The notes under the pieces were generated by a model that was given only the letters and a program-made list of their open reading frames with translations, was not told where the DNA came from and searched no databases. Below are positions 1-10,341 of a DNA stretch of 64,000 bases, one piece after another. A program made the position numbers and the translations under genes. The number at the start of each line of letters is the position of its first letter. Position 1 is the stretch's first letter. This DNA comes from an uncultured Kordiimonas sp. Its GTDB lineage: Bacteria > Pseudomonadota > Alphaproteobacteria > Sphingomonadales > Kordiimonadaceae. The stretch covers positions 248,001-312,000 of the forward strand of contig CANNEK010000001.1 in assembly GCA_947503625.1 (NCBI GenBank). Reading direction: 5' to 3'.

Positions 1-2
1 TG

Positions 3-689
3 GCTGGTGCGTTACTTGAAAATGTTAATACCCGGATCGCATTTGTTGACGATACGCTCGCGTCGTCAAACCTGAAGACTGATGATTTGCTGGAAAAAAT
101 GACACCCGAAACCGTTGCTGTTGGTGGGCCTTATATTCCGGAACTCGGCTTTGACGGTGTGTTTGATGAGTTTGACGGGATGACTTTTGTCTCACTGCAA
201 GAAAAAAGTCAGCGCCTTAAGATGGTCACAAATGCGCTCGATAGTTACCCCATTGGCAAACCAGCCGAGAAATTTTATCTGTCCAGTCGTTTTGGCAGAC
301 GGCGCGATCCTATCAAAAAAACCTGGGCCCACCATTCGGGTCTGGATTTGGCTGGATGGCCCGGCACTCCAATAACAGCGACAGCGCCCGGTAAAGTAGT
401 TTATTCGGGATGGTTTGGCCCGTATGGCAACATGGTCGAAATCGATCACGGTAATGGCTTCAGAACCCGATATGGGCATATGAAAAAACTAAGAGTTAAA
501 AAGAACGAAAACGTAATTTTGGGGCAACAACTGGGCGACATGGGCAAAACTGGCCGGGTAACAGGTACACATGTTCATTATGAAGTTTGGTTCGATGGCA
601 AACTCAAAGACCCTATGCCCTTCATGAAGGCAGCAAAAAATGTTCTCAAAATCCAGGGACGATATGAAGAAACCAATGAACAATCCTAA
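3..689 (+). CDS. M23 family metallopeptidase (5' end outside window)
   Basis: Frame is open from the window edge; SSRFGRRRDP...HSGLDLAGWPGTPI...GNMVEIDHGNGFRTRYGHM...GTHVHYEV LytM/M23 motifs. Confidence 0.9.
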   Translation, partial: AGALLENVNTRIAFVDDTLASSNLKTDDLLEKMTPETVAVGGPYIPELGFDGVFDEFDGMTFVSLQEKSQRLKMVTNALDSYPIGKPAEKFYLSSRFGRRRDPIKKTWAHHSGLDLAGWPGTPITATAPGKVVYSGWFGPYGNMVEIDHGNGFRTRYGHMKKLRVKKNENVILGQQLGDMGKTGRVTGTHVHYEVWFDGKLKDPMPFMKAAKNVLKIQGRYEETNEQS

Positions 690-1125
690 TCCTAACCCGC
701 GGTCAGGCGCATCGCCTACACCGTCAATTGTTGGCCCAGACGTCCAGATCGAAGGTAACGTGAAAACCGTTGGGGAGCTACAACTGGACGGCTCTATCAA
801 AGGAGACCTCGTATGCGGAAGCCTTGTGATGGGTGAAAGTGGCAAGGTTGATGGCACTATTGCCGCGGAAACAGTAACTGTGCGTGGCTCCGTAAAAGGC
901 GAAATTCGCGCGAAATCGGTACGGCTGGAAAAAAGCGCCGTCGTTGAAGGCGACGTATATCATGAGAGCCTTTCGGTCGAAGCCGGTGCCAAATTGACCG
1001 GCCGTTTTGCTCATACATCTGGAAAACCGGGTTCAGCGCCACAACAAACGGCGGAAACACCGTCTTTTGTTGAAGCAAAGAAAAACGCGGCAGAAACTGA
1101 TGCAAAGAAGACTGCAGCAGGATAA
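664..1125 (+). CDS. Bactofilin (polymer-forming cytoskeletal protein)
   Basis: DUF583-type beta-helix repeats (IEGNVKTVGELQLDGSIKGDLVCGSLVMGESGKVDGTIAAETVTVRGSVKGEI); start at MKKPMNN with upstream AGGG; overlaps the M23 gene by 26 nt. Confidence 0.9.
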   Translation: MKKPMNNPNPNPRSGASPTPSIVGPDVQIEGNVKTVGELQLDGSIKGDLVCGSLVMGESGKVDGTIAAETVTVRGSVKGEIRAKSVRLEKSAVVEGDVYHESLSVEAGAKLTGRFAHTSGKPGSAPQQTAETPSFVEAKKNAAETDAKKTAAG

Positions 1126-1149
1126 GCTCGCGCACCTGAGCACAAAAAA

Positions 1150-1176
1150 GGGCGCATCGTAATGCGCCCTTTTTTT
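1150..1176. terminator. Bidirectional intrinsic terminator between convergent genes
   Basis: AAAAAA-GGGCGCAT-CGTA-ATGCGCCC-TTTTTTT. Confidence 0.9.
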
Positions 1177-1197
1177 ATTGAATGGCTTGATGTCGAT

Positions 1198-1785
1198 TTA
1201 ACTCAACTCACTTTCGGCCGAGATGATTTTATTGACAATTCCGTACTCTTTGGCCTGTTCACAGTTCAGCCAAAAATCCCGGTCCATATCTGTTTCCAGC
1301 TTTTTAAGTGGTACGCCTGTCGCATCGGCAAAAATCTTATTGAGCCTTGAGCGCATCTTCACGATTTCCTGTGCAGCAATATCAATATTGGTTGCATCGC
1401 CCCGAACCCCGCCACTCGGTTGATGTAGTAAAAAGCGTGTATTGGGAAGCGCATACCTGTTTTTCTTGCTGGCGGCCACATAGATAAGCGCACCCGCACT
1501 TGCCACCCAGCCAGTGCCAAGAACACGTACTTCGGGTTTGATAAATTTTATTGTGTCGTGGATCATGTCTCCAGATTCCACGTGACCACCCGGCGAAGAT
1601 ATAATCACTGTAATCGGATCATCCGACACATGTGCCATTGCCATAAGACGCGCACATGTTTCCCGGGCAATCTCCTGATTGATTTCACCGGTAATGAATA
1701 TCTTTCGGGCATCAAATAGCAGCTTTTGAATATGCTCGCTGCCGGCCTTTACTTTGTCTTCACTATCGTTTTCATCTTTGTACAT
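1198..1785 (-). CDS. ClpP-like serine protease (divergent ClpP family)
   Basis: ISSPGGHVESGDMI, GWVASAGALIYVAA (Ser), LHQPSGG (His), MDRDFWLNCEQAKEYGIVN (Asp region). Confidence 0.85.
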   Translation of the reverse strand: MYKDENDSEDKVKAGSEHIQKLLFDARKIFITGEINQEIARETCARLMAMAHVSDDPITVIISSPGGHVESGDMIHDTIKFIKPEVRVLGTGWVASAGALIYVAASKKNRYALPNTRFLLHQPSGGVRGDATNIDIAAQEIVKMRSRLNKIFADATGVPLKKLETDMDRDFWLNCEQAKEYGIVNKIISAESELS

Positions 1786-1808
1786 TACTGTTCCTCTGTG
1801 GAATGAAA

Positions 1809-2937
1809 TTAATCAATATCGGACACATCGGCGCTCCCGCCATGCACCCGTGCGGCCAGCGCCGCGGCCATGAAGGGGTCCAGATCACCATCCAGGACTT
1901 TGTCCGGCTGCCCTGATTCTTCGCCCGTTCGCAGGTCTTTAACCATTTGATAGGGCTGCATCACATACGAGCGAATCTGGTGACCCCACCCAATTTCAGT
2001 TTTCTGAGCGTTAACGGCATTCGCTTCTTCTTCCCGGCGCCGAAGCTCTTCCTCATACAGGCGAGCCTTCAGCATGCTCATCGCTTCCGCCCTGTTCTTG
2101 TGTTGAGATCGCTGGTTTTGGCACTGCACAACAATACCTGAAGGCTGGTGCGTAATACGAATTGCACTGTCTGTGGTATTTACGTGCTGACCACCAGCGC
2201 CCGATGCCCGGTAGGTATCGACCTTGAGGTCCGCGTCGTTGATCTCAATATCAATCGAGTCGTCAATGACCGGATACACCCACACAGAGGCAAAGCTCGT
2301 GTGCCTGCGCGCGTTGCTATCATAAGGGGATATGCGTACCAAACGATGAACGCCAGACTCGGTTTTCATCCATCCATAAGCGTCTTCACCCTTCACAAGC
2401 AACGTTGCAGACTTAATCCCGGCCTCCTCGCCCGGCATATACTGGACCGTTTCGACTTTAAACCCTCGCTGCTCGGCCCATCGGGCGTACATCCGCAGCA
2501 GCATATTGGCCCAGTCCTGGCTCTCAGTGCCGCCGGCCCCTGAATGAATTTCTATATAGGTGTCGTTACCATCGGCCTCTCCGGACAGGAGAGCCTGTAA
2601 TTCGGCTTTCTTCGCAGCGGTCGCCAATGTGGATAACTGCTCGACCGCTTCGTTCTCCATATCGCTGTCGCCATCCAATTCAGCCAGCTCCAGGATTTCA
2701 AGCGTGTCGCTCAGGTCGGTCTCTATGGTACTCACAGCCTTTATCGCATCATCAAGCTTGGTGCGTTCACGCATCAACTTCTGAGCGTTTGCCGGATCAC
2801 TCCAGAGATCAGGGTCTTCTGCAAGCGCGTTCAGCTCCTCAAGTCGCAATAGTGCCTGATCCCAGTCAAAGATGCCTCCTCAGCAGTGCCATTGACTGCT
2901 GGAGTTGGTCGACGGTTGCCTGAGCTTCCGCGCGCAT
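1809..2937 (-). CDS. prfB: Peptide chain release factor 2, with programmed +1 frameshift
   Basis: GGQHVN in [17 protein letters not shown]; the short zero-frame [26 protein letters not shown] stops at the CTTTGAC slippery site and continues in +1 as [22 protein letters not shown]. Confidence 0.97.
2865..2880 (-). promoter_or_regulatory. RF2 programmed frameshift signal AGGAGG-CAT-CTT-TGA-C
   Basis: Minus strand reads AGGAGGCATCTTTGAC; the SD-like element lies 3 nt before CTT TGA C. Confidence 0.97.
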
Positions 2938-2989
2938 ACGCAAATTCCCTTTCACATCGCATTGCCAAAACCCGCGATCCAAAACAGGA

Positions 2990-5515
2990 TCAGTAGATTC
3001 CACCAGTGCCTTTTCGAATTGAACTTTTGGTTTTACCGATTGGGAGCGAGCCGTCAAGCACTGCGAGTTGACCTGCACGAGGTTCCGTACCTGGTTTGAA
3101 GGCTTCGAGAATTACGCGCACGTCGCCAGGACCAGCAGGTGCGCCGGTTTCAGCGTTGACACGCACAAGGCGAATGCCGGTCGGTGTTCGGAAAGGAACA
3201 CCAGGTTGTCCTCTGAGTGCATCCTTCATGAAGTCTCGAAATACCGGCACTGCAACGCTTGAACCCTCTTCGTTCAGCCCAAGAGAGCGAGGTCGGTCAA
3301 AACCCGTGAATACACCAACCACCAAATCCGGCGAAAAGCCCACAAACCAAGCGTCGTTGCCATCATTTGTGGTGCCGGTTTTTCCCGCAAGCGGCTTGCC
3401 CAGAACCCGAATCTTGCGCCCCGTACCGTTTTCCACGACTCCCTGCATCATGGAGACCAGCTGGTACGCAGTTAACGGGTCAAGCATTTGCTCCCTGTCA
3501 TCAGGGATCGGTGGCTCATCGATGTTGAGAGCCCAATCAAGTTCACACGCTTCACAAACGCGTTCATCGTGCTGATAAATGGTGCGCCCGCGTCGATCCT
3601 GAATACGATCAATAAGTGCCGGTTTAATCTTGCGGCCACCATTGACGATCATGCCATATGCCGCCGTCAGCTTGAGCAATGAGACTTCGCCTGCCCCAAG
3701 GCTCGCGGCGAGCGTAGGTTCCATGTTTTCATGGAGCTCGAAGCGTTTGGCATAATCCATAACCGTACCCATACCCAGATGCTGCGCGAGGCGAACGGTC
3801 ATCAAATTACGAGACTTTTCAATACCCAAGCGAAGGGTACTGGGGCCGTAGAACTTATCACTACTGTTTTTCGGTTTCCATTTACCCAGCCCCTGCCCCT
3901 GATCAATCACGAAAGGTGCGTCAAGTACAAGGCTGGATGGTGTGAAGTCGCGGTCAAGTCCGGCTGCATACACAAACGGTTTAAAAGCGGAGCCTGGCTG
4001 CCGCTTGGCCTGTGTTGCGCGGTTGTATTCGCTTGAGCTAAAATCATAGCCGCCTGCCATAGCCAACGTTCGGCCAGTATGGGGATCCATTGCAACCAAA
4101 GCGCCCTGAATTTCGGGGATTTGACGCAAGCCAAACACCGGGAACCCTGTGATTTCCCTGCCGTCGATGTCATAAAAATCAGGTAGCGTTACACTTTCTG
4201 CGTCGGATACCTTTTCCACCGCAACAACATCGCCCATCGCCAGCACTTCACCAACGTCCTTCACTTTTGGACCAAGGCGCTCACCGCTCCTCCAGGCACG
4301 TGCCCACTCCACCTCTGCAAATGGAACAAAGCCATACTCACCGGTTTTCAGGCCAACCACTGCCCCTTCGGCGCGCACTTCATGCACAACCGCGTGAAGC
4401 CATGAGGGAACACCAAGCGGTGTCTTTACTGCCGCTAACCTTTGTTGCCAAACGTCATCAACATCGAGGCGGCCAATGGGCCCACGCCACCCATGGCGGC
4501 GATCATAGGCAATAAGGCCTTCACGCAGGGTGCGCTCGGCTATCGCCTGCAAACGGGGTTCAAGAGACGTTCTTACCGAAAGCCCGCCCTCGTAAAGGAT
4601 TTTCGTTCCATACATGCTGCCGACCTGGCGGCGCACCTCTTCTGCGAAATAACCTGCTTCAAACCGGGCGTCACCCCCGCGAGCCCGCAGCACGATCTGC
4701 CGTTTCGATGCTTCATTATATGTGTTTTGGTCGATATAACCGAGCACAAGCATTCTGGACAGCACCCAATTCCTGCGCCCTATAGCCCGTTCCCGGTTCC
4801 GGACCGGATGATAGTTGTTGGGGGCTTTCGGCAAAGCTGCCAGATAAGCCATTTCGTCGACCGTCAGCTCATTAAGCGACTTGTTAAAATAGTTGAGTGC
4901 CGCCGCTGCAACGCCGTATGAGCGGTTTCCGAAGTAAATCTCGTTCAGGTAAAGTTCAAGGATACGATCTTTCGAAAACGCTCTTTCGATCCTTAGTGTA
5001 AGGATCATTTCCTTAATCTTACGGTCGAGCTTCTGGTCGAGTGTTAGCAGGAAGTTTCTGGCCGTTTGCTGGGTTATTGTCGAACCGCCCTGCAGAGGCC
5101 TGCCCTGAATGACGTTCAAGACATTTCGTATATTACCGCGCACCATACCCATATAATCAAGGCCCGAATGCTCGTAAAAATTTTTATCCTCAGCCGATAA
5201 AAAAGCCTGAATCAGCTCTTCAGGAATTGCCTCTATTGGCACAAACAGTCTTTGTTCTTTGGCGAACTCGGTCAAAAGACTGCCGTCACCAGCATGAATT
5301 CTAGTAACAACAGAAGGCTCGTAATTTGCCAGCTGGCGGTAGTCTGGCAAATCCCTGCCATAATGAATGATCGCCCACAAAACGAGCGCCACCACCGAGA
5401 TGGCCCCGACAGCACCGGAAATCAGCGCAAACTTCACAAGCCGACGCCACAAAGGTCTCTTCACCTTTGTTGGTCCCGGGTCCGCTACATTTTCCATTTC
5501 CGTATCGCTATTCAT
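2990..5515 (-). CDS. mrcA: Penicillin-binding protein 1A
   Basis: Transglycosylase EDKNFYEHSG, GGSTITQQ; transpeptidase PGSAFKPF (SxxK), SRN, GKTGTTND. Confidence 0.95.
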   Translation of the reverse strand: MNSDTEMENVADPGPTKVKRPLWRRLVKFALISGAVGAISVVALVLWAIIHYGRDLPDYRQLANYEPSVVTRIHAGDGSLLTEFAKEQRLFVPIEAIPEELIQAFLSAEDKNFYEHSGLDYMGMVRGNIRNVLNVIQGRPLQGGSTITQQTARNFLLTLDQKLDRKIKEMILTLRIERAFSKDRILELYLNEIYFGNRSYGVAAAALNYFNKSLNELTVDEMAYLAALPKAPNNYHPVRNRERAIGRRNWVLSRMLVLGYIDQNTYNEASKRQIVLRARGGDARFEAGYFAEEVRRQVGSMYGTKILYEGGLSVRTSLEPRLQAIAERTLREGLIAYDRRHGWRGPIGRLDVDDVWQQRLAAVKTPLGVPSWLHAVVHEVRAEGAVVGLKTGEYGFVPFAEVEWARAWRSGERLGPKVKDVGEVLAMGDVVAVEKVSDAESVTLPDFYDIDGREITGFPVFGLRQIPEIQGALVAMDPHTGRTLAMAGGYDFSSSEYNRATQAKRQPGSAFKPFVYAAGLDRDFTPSSLVLDAPFVIDQGQGLGKWKPKNSSDKFYGPSTLRLGIEKSRNLMTVRLAQHLGMGTVMDYAKRFELHENMEPTLAASLGAGEVSLLKLTAAYGMIVNGGRKIKPALIDRIQDRRGRTIYQHDERVCEACELDWALNIDEPPIPDDREQMLDPLTAYQLVSMMQGVVENGTGRKIRVLGKPLAGKTGTTNDGNDAWFVGFSPDLVVGVFTGFDRPRSLGLNEEGSSVAVPVFRDFMKDALRGQPGVPFRTPTGIRLVRVNAETGAPAGPGDVRVILEAFKPGTEPRAGQLAVLDGSLPIGKTKSSIRKGTGGIY

Positions 5516-5597
5516 CTGTCAGTTGATCTTGCCAATTTCATGCGCACGCTTCTGCCCTATTTTGACATGGCAATCAATTGTGACGTTGATAAGGCAA

Positions 5598-6830
5598 TCA
5601 GCGACTTTGAGCTACAATTGAGGAGAAGTATCTGTCAATAGCCCTGCGTGCGGATTGAGCGATCAGTTTCTGGCCTTTTGAGCTGTTTAGAAACTTTGCG
5701 CTTGCTCTGTTGGTGAGATACCCGGCCTCAAGCAACACTGACGGAACATCCGGCGCTTTCAAAACACCCAAATTGGCATAACGATGCGCGCGCTCAAGCA
5801 TCGGAACGTTACCCCGCATCTCTGACACGAGAATTTCGGCAAACTGCGCGGAATAATTCATGGTCTCCCGCTGGGCCAGCTCGATCAATATCCCCGACAC
5901 ATCATCTTCAACAACCTCGAGGTTTACACCTGCTATCAGGTCAGATTTGTTTTCCCGAGCTGCCAACCGCGCCGCCTCCTTGTCGGATGCAGTTTCAGAT
6001 AGATTATAAACGCTGCCACCCCGTATTCTGGAATTCTTGATCGAATCTGCGTGAATACTGATAAACAGATCTGCATTATAACGTCGCGCAATTCTAAAGC
6101 GTTCACGGACTTTGTGAAAAATATCGCGGTCGCGGGTCATATAAACTTCGTAGCGGCCGGTTTTGTTAAGTTCGTCTCGTATCGCGCGCGCAATTTTAAG
6201 TGTGATTACTTTCTCATGAACACCGATGACACCCAGGTTGCCTGGGTCGATACCGCCGTGTCCCGGATCCAAAACAATAATGTGTTTTCCATCCCGGCGC
6301 CTTGAATTGGATACTTCCGGTGTTGCCTGGGTTTTCGCTGCATATCGCGAGCGCTGGCTTTTCGATGCATTAACTGCCGCAAGAAATTCGGTACGGCTCG
6401 AGGGTTTTATGTCAACGACATAGCGTTTACTGCGGCCGGATGTTGCTGGCAGCGTAAAAGCGTTCGAAACAACTGCCGGACGTTTGAGATCAAGGACAAT
6501 TCGATACGTGCCTTCACTAAACAAGCCGTGTCGATAGCCTTCAACAAGGCCGAGCGACTTGACACTATCGCCACCCTTCCAACTCACGTCTGGTAAATCG
6601 ATAACGATACGATACGGGTCCGCCAGCAAGAATATGGCTGGTTTGCTGTCGCCCGCAAGGTCGATAACAAACCGTGTTGTGTCACCATTTTCGCCAAAAC
6701 GAACACCAGAAACATCAGCAGCATGTGTGACACGAACAGGCAATACCATTAAAAACAGGATAGACACCAAACCCAAACGGGCGAACATCCTCAAAACAAA
6801 CGATTCTTTCAGCATCAAAAAGTTCTTCAC
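5598..6830 (-). CDS. N-acetylmuramoyl-L-alanine amidase (AMIN + Amidase_3)
   Basis: IVLDPGHGGIDPGNLG, FISIHADS, VLLEAGYLTN; N-terminal AMIN-like region. Confidence 0.93.
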   Translation of the reverse strand: MKNFLMLKESFVLRMFARLGLVSILFLMVLPVRVTHAADVSGVRFGENGDTTRFVIDLAGDSKPAIFLLADPYRIVIDLPDVSWKGGDSVKSLGLVEGYRHGLFSEGTYRIVLDLKRPAVVSNAFTLPATSGRSKRYVVDIKPSSRTEFLAAVNASKSQRSRYAAKTQATPEVSNSRRRDGKHIIVLDPGHGGIDPGNLGVIGVHEKVITLKIARAIRDELNKTGRYEVYMTRDRDIFHKVRERFRIARRYNADLFISIHADSIKNSRIRGGSVYNLSETASDKEAARLAARENKSDLIAGVNLEVVEDDVSGILIELAQRETMNYSAQFAEILVSEMRGNVPMLERAHRYANLGVLKAPDVPSVLLEAGYLTNRASAKFLNSSKGQKLIAQSARRAIDRYFSSIVAQSR

Positions 6831-7367
6831 GTAAGTTGGGCCCGCCCGGCGGAGAGGCGATGCTATTGTTGCAAATTCGCATAAAAATACTAGATGCAGG
6901 ATGAATCGATCTCAAGAGAAACTGTTATCTTATTTCAAAAACGTGTCAGCAAATGCAAGTGGTTACCGCTCTTTCCGGCAAACCAGCGATCAAAAAATTA
7001 TTCGTTTGTATTGCAGGCAATAGTTCACTATCTTGGATATGCGAGTTTACCGACTTGCCGCCTGATTTGCGGCGGGTCACGGTTTTCCCAAGAACGGAAA
7101 GGCAGACGACACCCAATTGATGTCGCACCTGACCCGGAAAACCCAAAAAGGATAAGAACAGGCAATGGCCAACAGGCTTTGCGTATTTGCAGTAATACTC
7201 ATGAACCGTCTGAGCTTTTTCGGGCGGACGCAATGGTTTGTGCTCCATTCTTTTTCTGCGCTTATCTACTCCAACCTAAATTCATCATTTATAAAACCGG
7301 TTTTCGCCAGCGCCCCCCTCTTTCGAGGGAGTGAGACAACGCGGCGAACCGTTCGGAGTACTATTTT

Positions 7368-10202
7368 ATGTCAACTAGAATGCTTATTGACGCGCGTCAT
7401 CCTGAGGAGACGCGGGTTACAGTTGTTAAAGGAAGCCGTGTAGAGGAATTTGACTACGAATCAGCTTCAAAACGTCCCTTAAAAGGCAACATCTACCTGG
7501 CGCGGGTGACCCGCGTAGAACCTTCGCTTCAAGCTGCGTTTGTCGAGTATGGCGGTAATCGCCATGGTTTTCTGGCGTTTAGCGAAATTCACCCTGATTA
7601 TTATCAAATTCCTTTGGAAGACCGACAGGAACTCATTGAAGCGGAAACCAAGGCGGCTCTCGAACGTGCTCAGGAACTGGACGCCAAACTTGAAAAAGAA
7701 GCCAATGAGGAAGAAAAGAAAAAACCTCGCCGGGGACGCAGGCGCAAAAAATCTGACATAGAAGCTGATGCAACTGAAAAGACTGAAGCTGATACGTCCG
7801 ACGATGGCGATATGCCGGAAAGCGCATCTGGTGATGACAAACCGGCAAAAGCCGATTACGAGGCTGACGCCGCCAGGAATTCCGACGACACTTCAGATGA
7901 TGCCGAAGATTCTGTCGAAGAAGTCGCGAAAGGCAAAGACAGTGACGAGGCCGACAAGGACGATGAAATCGCAGAAGCTGCGGCACGTCGCCACGCCCTC
8001 AGAGCCCTAAAACGCCGCTATTCCATTCAGGAAGTAATTAAACGCCGCCAGGTTCTGCTGGTTCAGGTGGTTAAAGAAGAACGTGGCAATAAAGGCGCTG
8101 CTCTCACCACCTATATGTCACTTGCCGGGCGTTACTGCGTACTGATGCCTAACAGCACGCACTCTGGTGGCATCAGCCGTAAAATCGCCAATGCCTCTGA
8201 TCGCCGCAACCTCAAGAAGATTATCTCTTCTCTCGAAGTTCCTGACGAAATGGGTCTCATTGTACGTACCGCCGGCATGGAGCGGACAAAGTCAGAAATC
8301 AAACGGGATTACGACTATTTGCTGCGCCTGTGGAACGGCATCCGTGATTTGACGCTTCAATCGGTCGCCCCGACTCTGGTGTATGAAGAAGGCAACCTGA
8401 TCAAACGCACTATTCGCGACCTTTATACGCGCGACATCGACGAAATTCAGGTCGAAGGGGAAGAAGGATATCGGGCAGCCAAGGACTTTATGAAGCTGCT
8501 TATGCCCAGCCATGCTAAAAAAGTGCAGCATTACCAAGACCCTATTCCCCTCTTCCATCGCTATCAGGTTGAAAGCCACCTTGAGGCGATGTACCAGCCC
8601 GTGGTTCAGCTCAGGTCGGGCGGATATATTGTTATCAACCCAACAGAAGCCCTGATTTCAATCGACGTGAACTCTGGCCGTGCGACCAAAGAGCACAATA
8701 TCGAGGAAACAGCTCTCAAAACCAATCTGGAGGCCGCTGAAGAAGTGGCCCGCCAGTTGCGCCTGCGCGATATGGCCGGGCTTGTCGTCATTGATTTCAT
8801 CGATATGGAAGAGCGCTCCAACAACCGTTCAGTTGAACGCCGAATGAAAGAGGTTCTGAAATCTGATCGGGCCCGTATCCAGGTTGGCCGCATTTCCAGC
8901 TTTGGGTTGATGGAAATGTCGCGACAACGCCTTCGCTCGAACCTTCTTGAAGTCTCTATGGAAACCTGCAAGACCTGTTCCGGCATGGGCATCGTGCGCT
9001 CTATTGAGTCCGCAGCCTTGATGGCACTTAGAAACCTTGAGGAAGAAGGTATTCGTGGCCGCAGTTCGCTGGTTCGTGTTACCGTATGCCCTGATGTTGC
9101 GGTGTATTTACTTAACAAAAAACGTAACATCCTTACCGGTTTTGAAACCCAGTACGATTTTGAAATTGAAATACTGGCACAGCCCTCAATGGGTCCATCC
9201 GATATCGAAATAACACGGGAAGCTATCGCTGAAGGCAAAGCAAGTGCGAGCGATCAGGTTGTTAAACCAGACACAGAAGCAGCCGATATGCCATCAGCAC
9301 CTGTTCAGTCCCCAGTAGCGGATGAAGACGAAGAACGACCACAACGCAAGCGCCGCAGGCGTCGGCGTCGGCGTCGTGGTGGGTCGGAAGACAATCAGGA
9401 ATCTGGCGCGGTCGATAACGACGAAAATAAATCTGAAGATGACGCGCCTTCGCAAGATGCCAAATCGGATGACGAAGGCGGAGAAGAGAATCGCAAGCCT
9501 CGCCGACGCAGAGGCAGCCGTGGTGGCAGACGCCGTTCCGAGCGCGCTCAGAACGAGAATGAGCAAACAGAAAATTCAGCATCAGACCCGGCTGAAACCA
9601 AAAACGAAACGGAAACGCCACCAACACCGGCGGCAAACGCAGATGATGCGGAAGAGAAACCACGTCGCCGTCGTCGTCGTGTGCGCAAACCGGATACAAC
9701 CGAGACTGTAGAAACCGACGTGAGTGTTCCACAGGACGAGGTGCTGGCCGAAGAGAAACCAAAAGCGCGCCGGTCTCGCAGTAAGAAAACTGACGAAGAG
9801 CAAACACCCAGCGACACCAAGCCGCCTGTTGCAAGCGCTGATGCGGTCAAAGACGATGAAACAAAAGTCAAAAAACCTCGCCGGCCCAGGAAAACTGCAG
9901 AATCGAAAGATGATTCTGACGGTGACGCTGAGAAAAAGCCCCGAGCACGCCGGGCGAAGAAACCGGCCGACGATGTCGCTCTGGCTAAAACTTCAAAAGC
10001 TGAAGAACCGGCGCCGAAACCCAGAGGCCGCCCTCGTAAAGCGGCTACTGCCAAAAAGGATGATAATAAGCCGGATATTACGACTTCTTCTGCAGCAGAA
10101 ACTTCGGCACCTAAAGCGCCGCACGCAGATACACCCGGCAATACCGGTGGTGGCGATGGCCAGCCAAAACGAAAAGGCTGGTGGCAACGAACCTTTGGAT
10201 AG
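7368..10202 (+). CDS. rne: Ribonuclease E/G family (RNase E)
   Basis: N-terminal MLIDARHPEETRV, S1 domain split by an acidic insertion, catalytic VVIDFIDME, Zn-link-like CKTCSGMG; long Arg-rich/acidic C-terminus. Confidence 0.95.
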   Translation: MSTRMLIDARHPEETRVTVVKGSRVEEFDYESASKRPLKGNIYLARVTRVEPSLQAAFVEYGGNRHGFLAFSEIHPDYYQIPLEDRQELIEAETKAALERAQELDAKLEKEANEEEKKKPRRGRRRKKSDIEADATEKTEADTSDDGDMPESASGDDKPAKADYEADAARNSDDTSDDAEDSVEEVAKGKDSDEADKDDEIAEAAARRHALRALKRRYSIQEVIKRRQVLLVQVVKEERGNKGAALTTYMSLAGRYCVLMPNSTHSGGISRKIANASDRRNLKKIISSLEVPDEMGLIVRTAGMERTKSEIKRDYDYLLRLWNGIRDLTLQSVAPTLVYEEGNLIKRTIRDLYTRDIDEIQVEGEEGYRAAKDFMKLLMPSHAKKVQHYQDPIPLFHRYQVESHLEAMYQPVVQLRSGGYIVINPTEALISIDVNSGRATKEHNIEETALKTNLEAAEEVARQLRLRDMAGLVVIDFIDMEERSNNRSVERRMKEVLKSDRARIQVGRISSFGLMEMSRQRLRSNLLEVSMETCKTCSGMGIVRSIESAALMALRNLEEEGIRGRSSLVRVTVCPDVAVYLLNKKRNILTGFETQYDFEIEILAQPSMGPSDIEITREAIAEGKASASDQVVKPDTEAADMPSAPVQSPVADEDEERPQRKRRRRRRRRRGGSEDNQESGAVDNDENKSEDDAPSQDAKSDDEGGEENRKPRRRRGSRGGRRRSERAQNENEQTENSASDPAETKNETETPPTPAANADDAEEKPRRRRRRVRKPDTTETVETDVSVPQDEVLAEEKPKARRSRSKKTDEEQTPSDTKPPVASADAVKDDETKVKKPRRPRKTAESKDDSDGDAEKKPRARRAKKPADDVALAKTSKAEEPAPKPRGRPRKAATAKKDDNKPDITTSSAAETSAPKAPHADTPGNTGGGDGQPKRKGWWQRTFG

Positions 10203-10207
10203 CAATT

Positions 10208-10240
10208 TAAAAAAGCGGCGAGATATCGCCGCTTTTTTTT
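10208..10240 (+). terminator. Intrinsic terminator after rne
   Basis: AGCGGCG-agatat-CGCCGCT-TTTTTTT. Confidence 0.9.
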
Positions 10241-10341
10241 GTGTAATGCAGCGCTCAAGGTAAAGTGCATTTGCAAAGGCGTGTAGAACAAAAACCACAG
10301 AAATACCGTATTTCAATCACAGGCTTGTTAAGCGATATTCA

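Noticed and set aside
9340-9700. Arg-rich repeated tracts in rne, considered as a DNA tandem repeat
   Set aside because: Codon-level low complexity of an RNase E scaffold domain; no regular nucleotide repeat unit.
9548-10291. 247-aa minus-strand ORF and several plus-strand Arg-rich ORFs
   Set aside because: Shadow ORFs of the low-complexity rne C-terminus.
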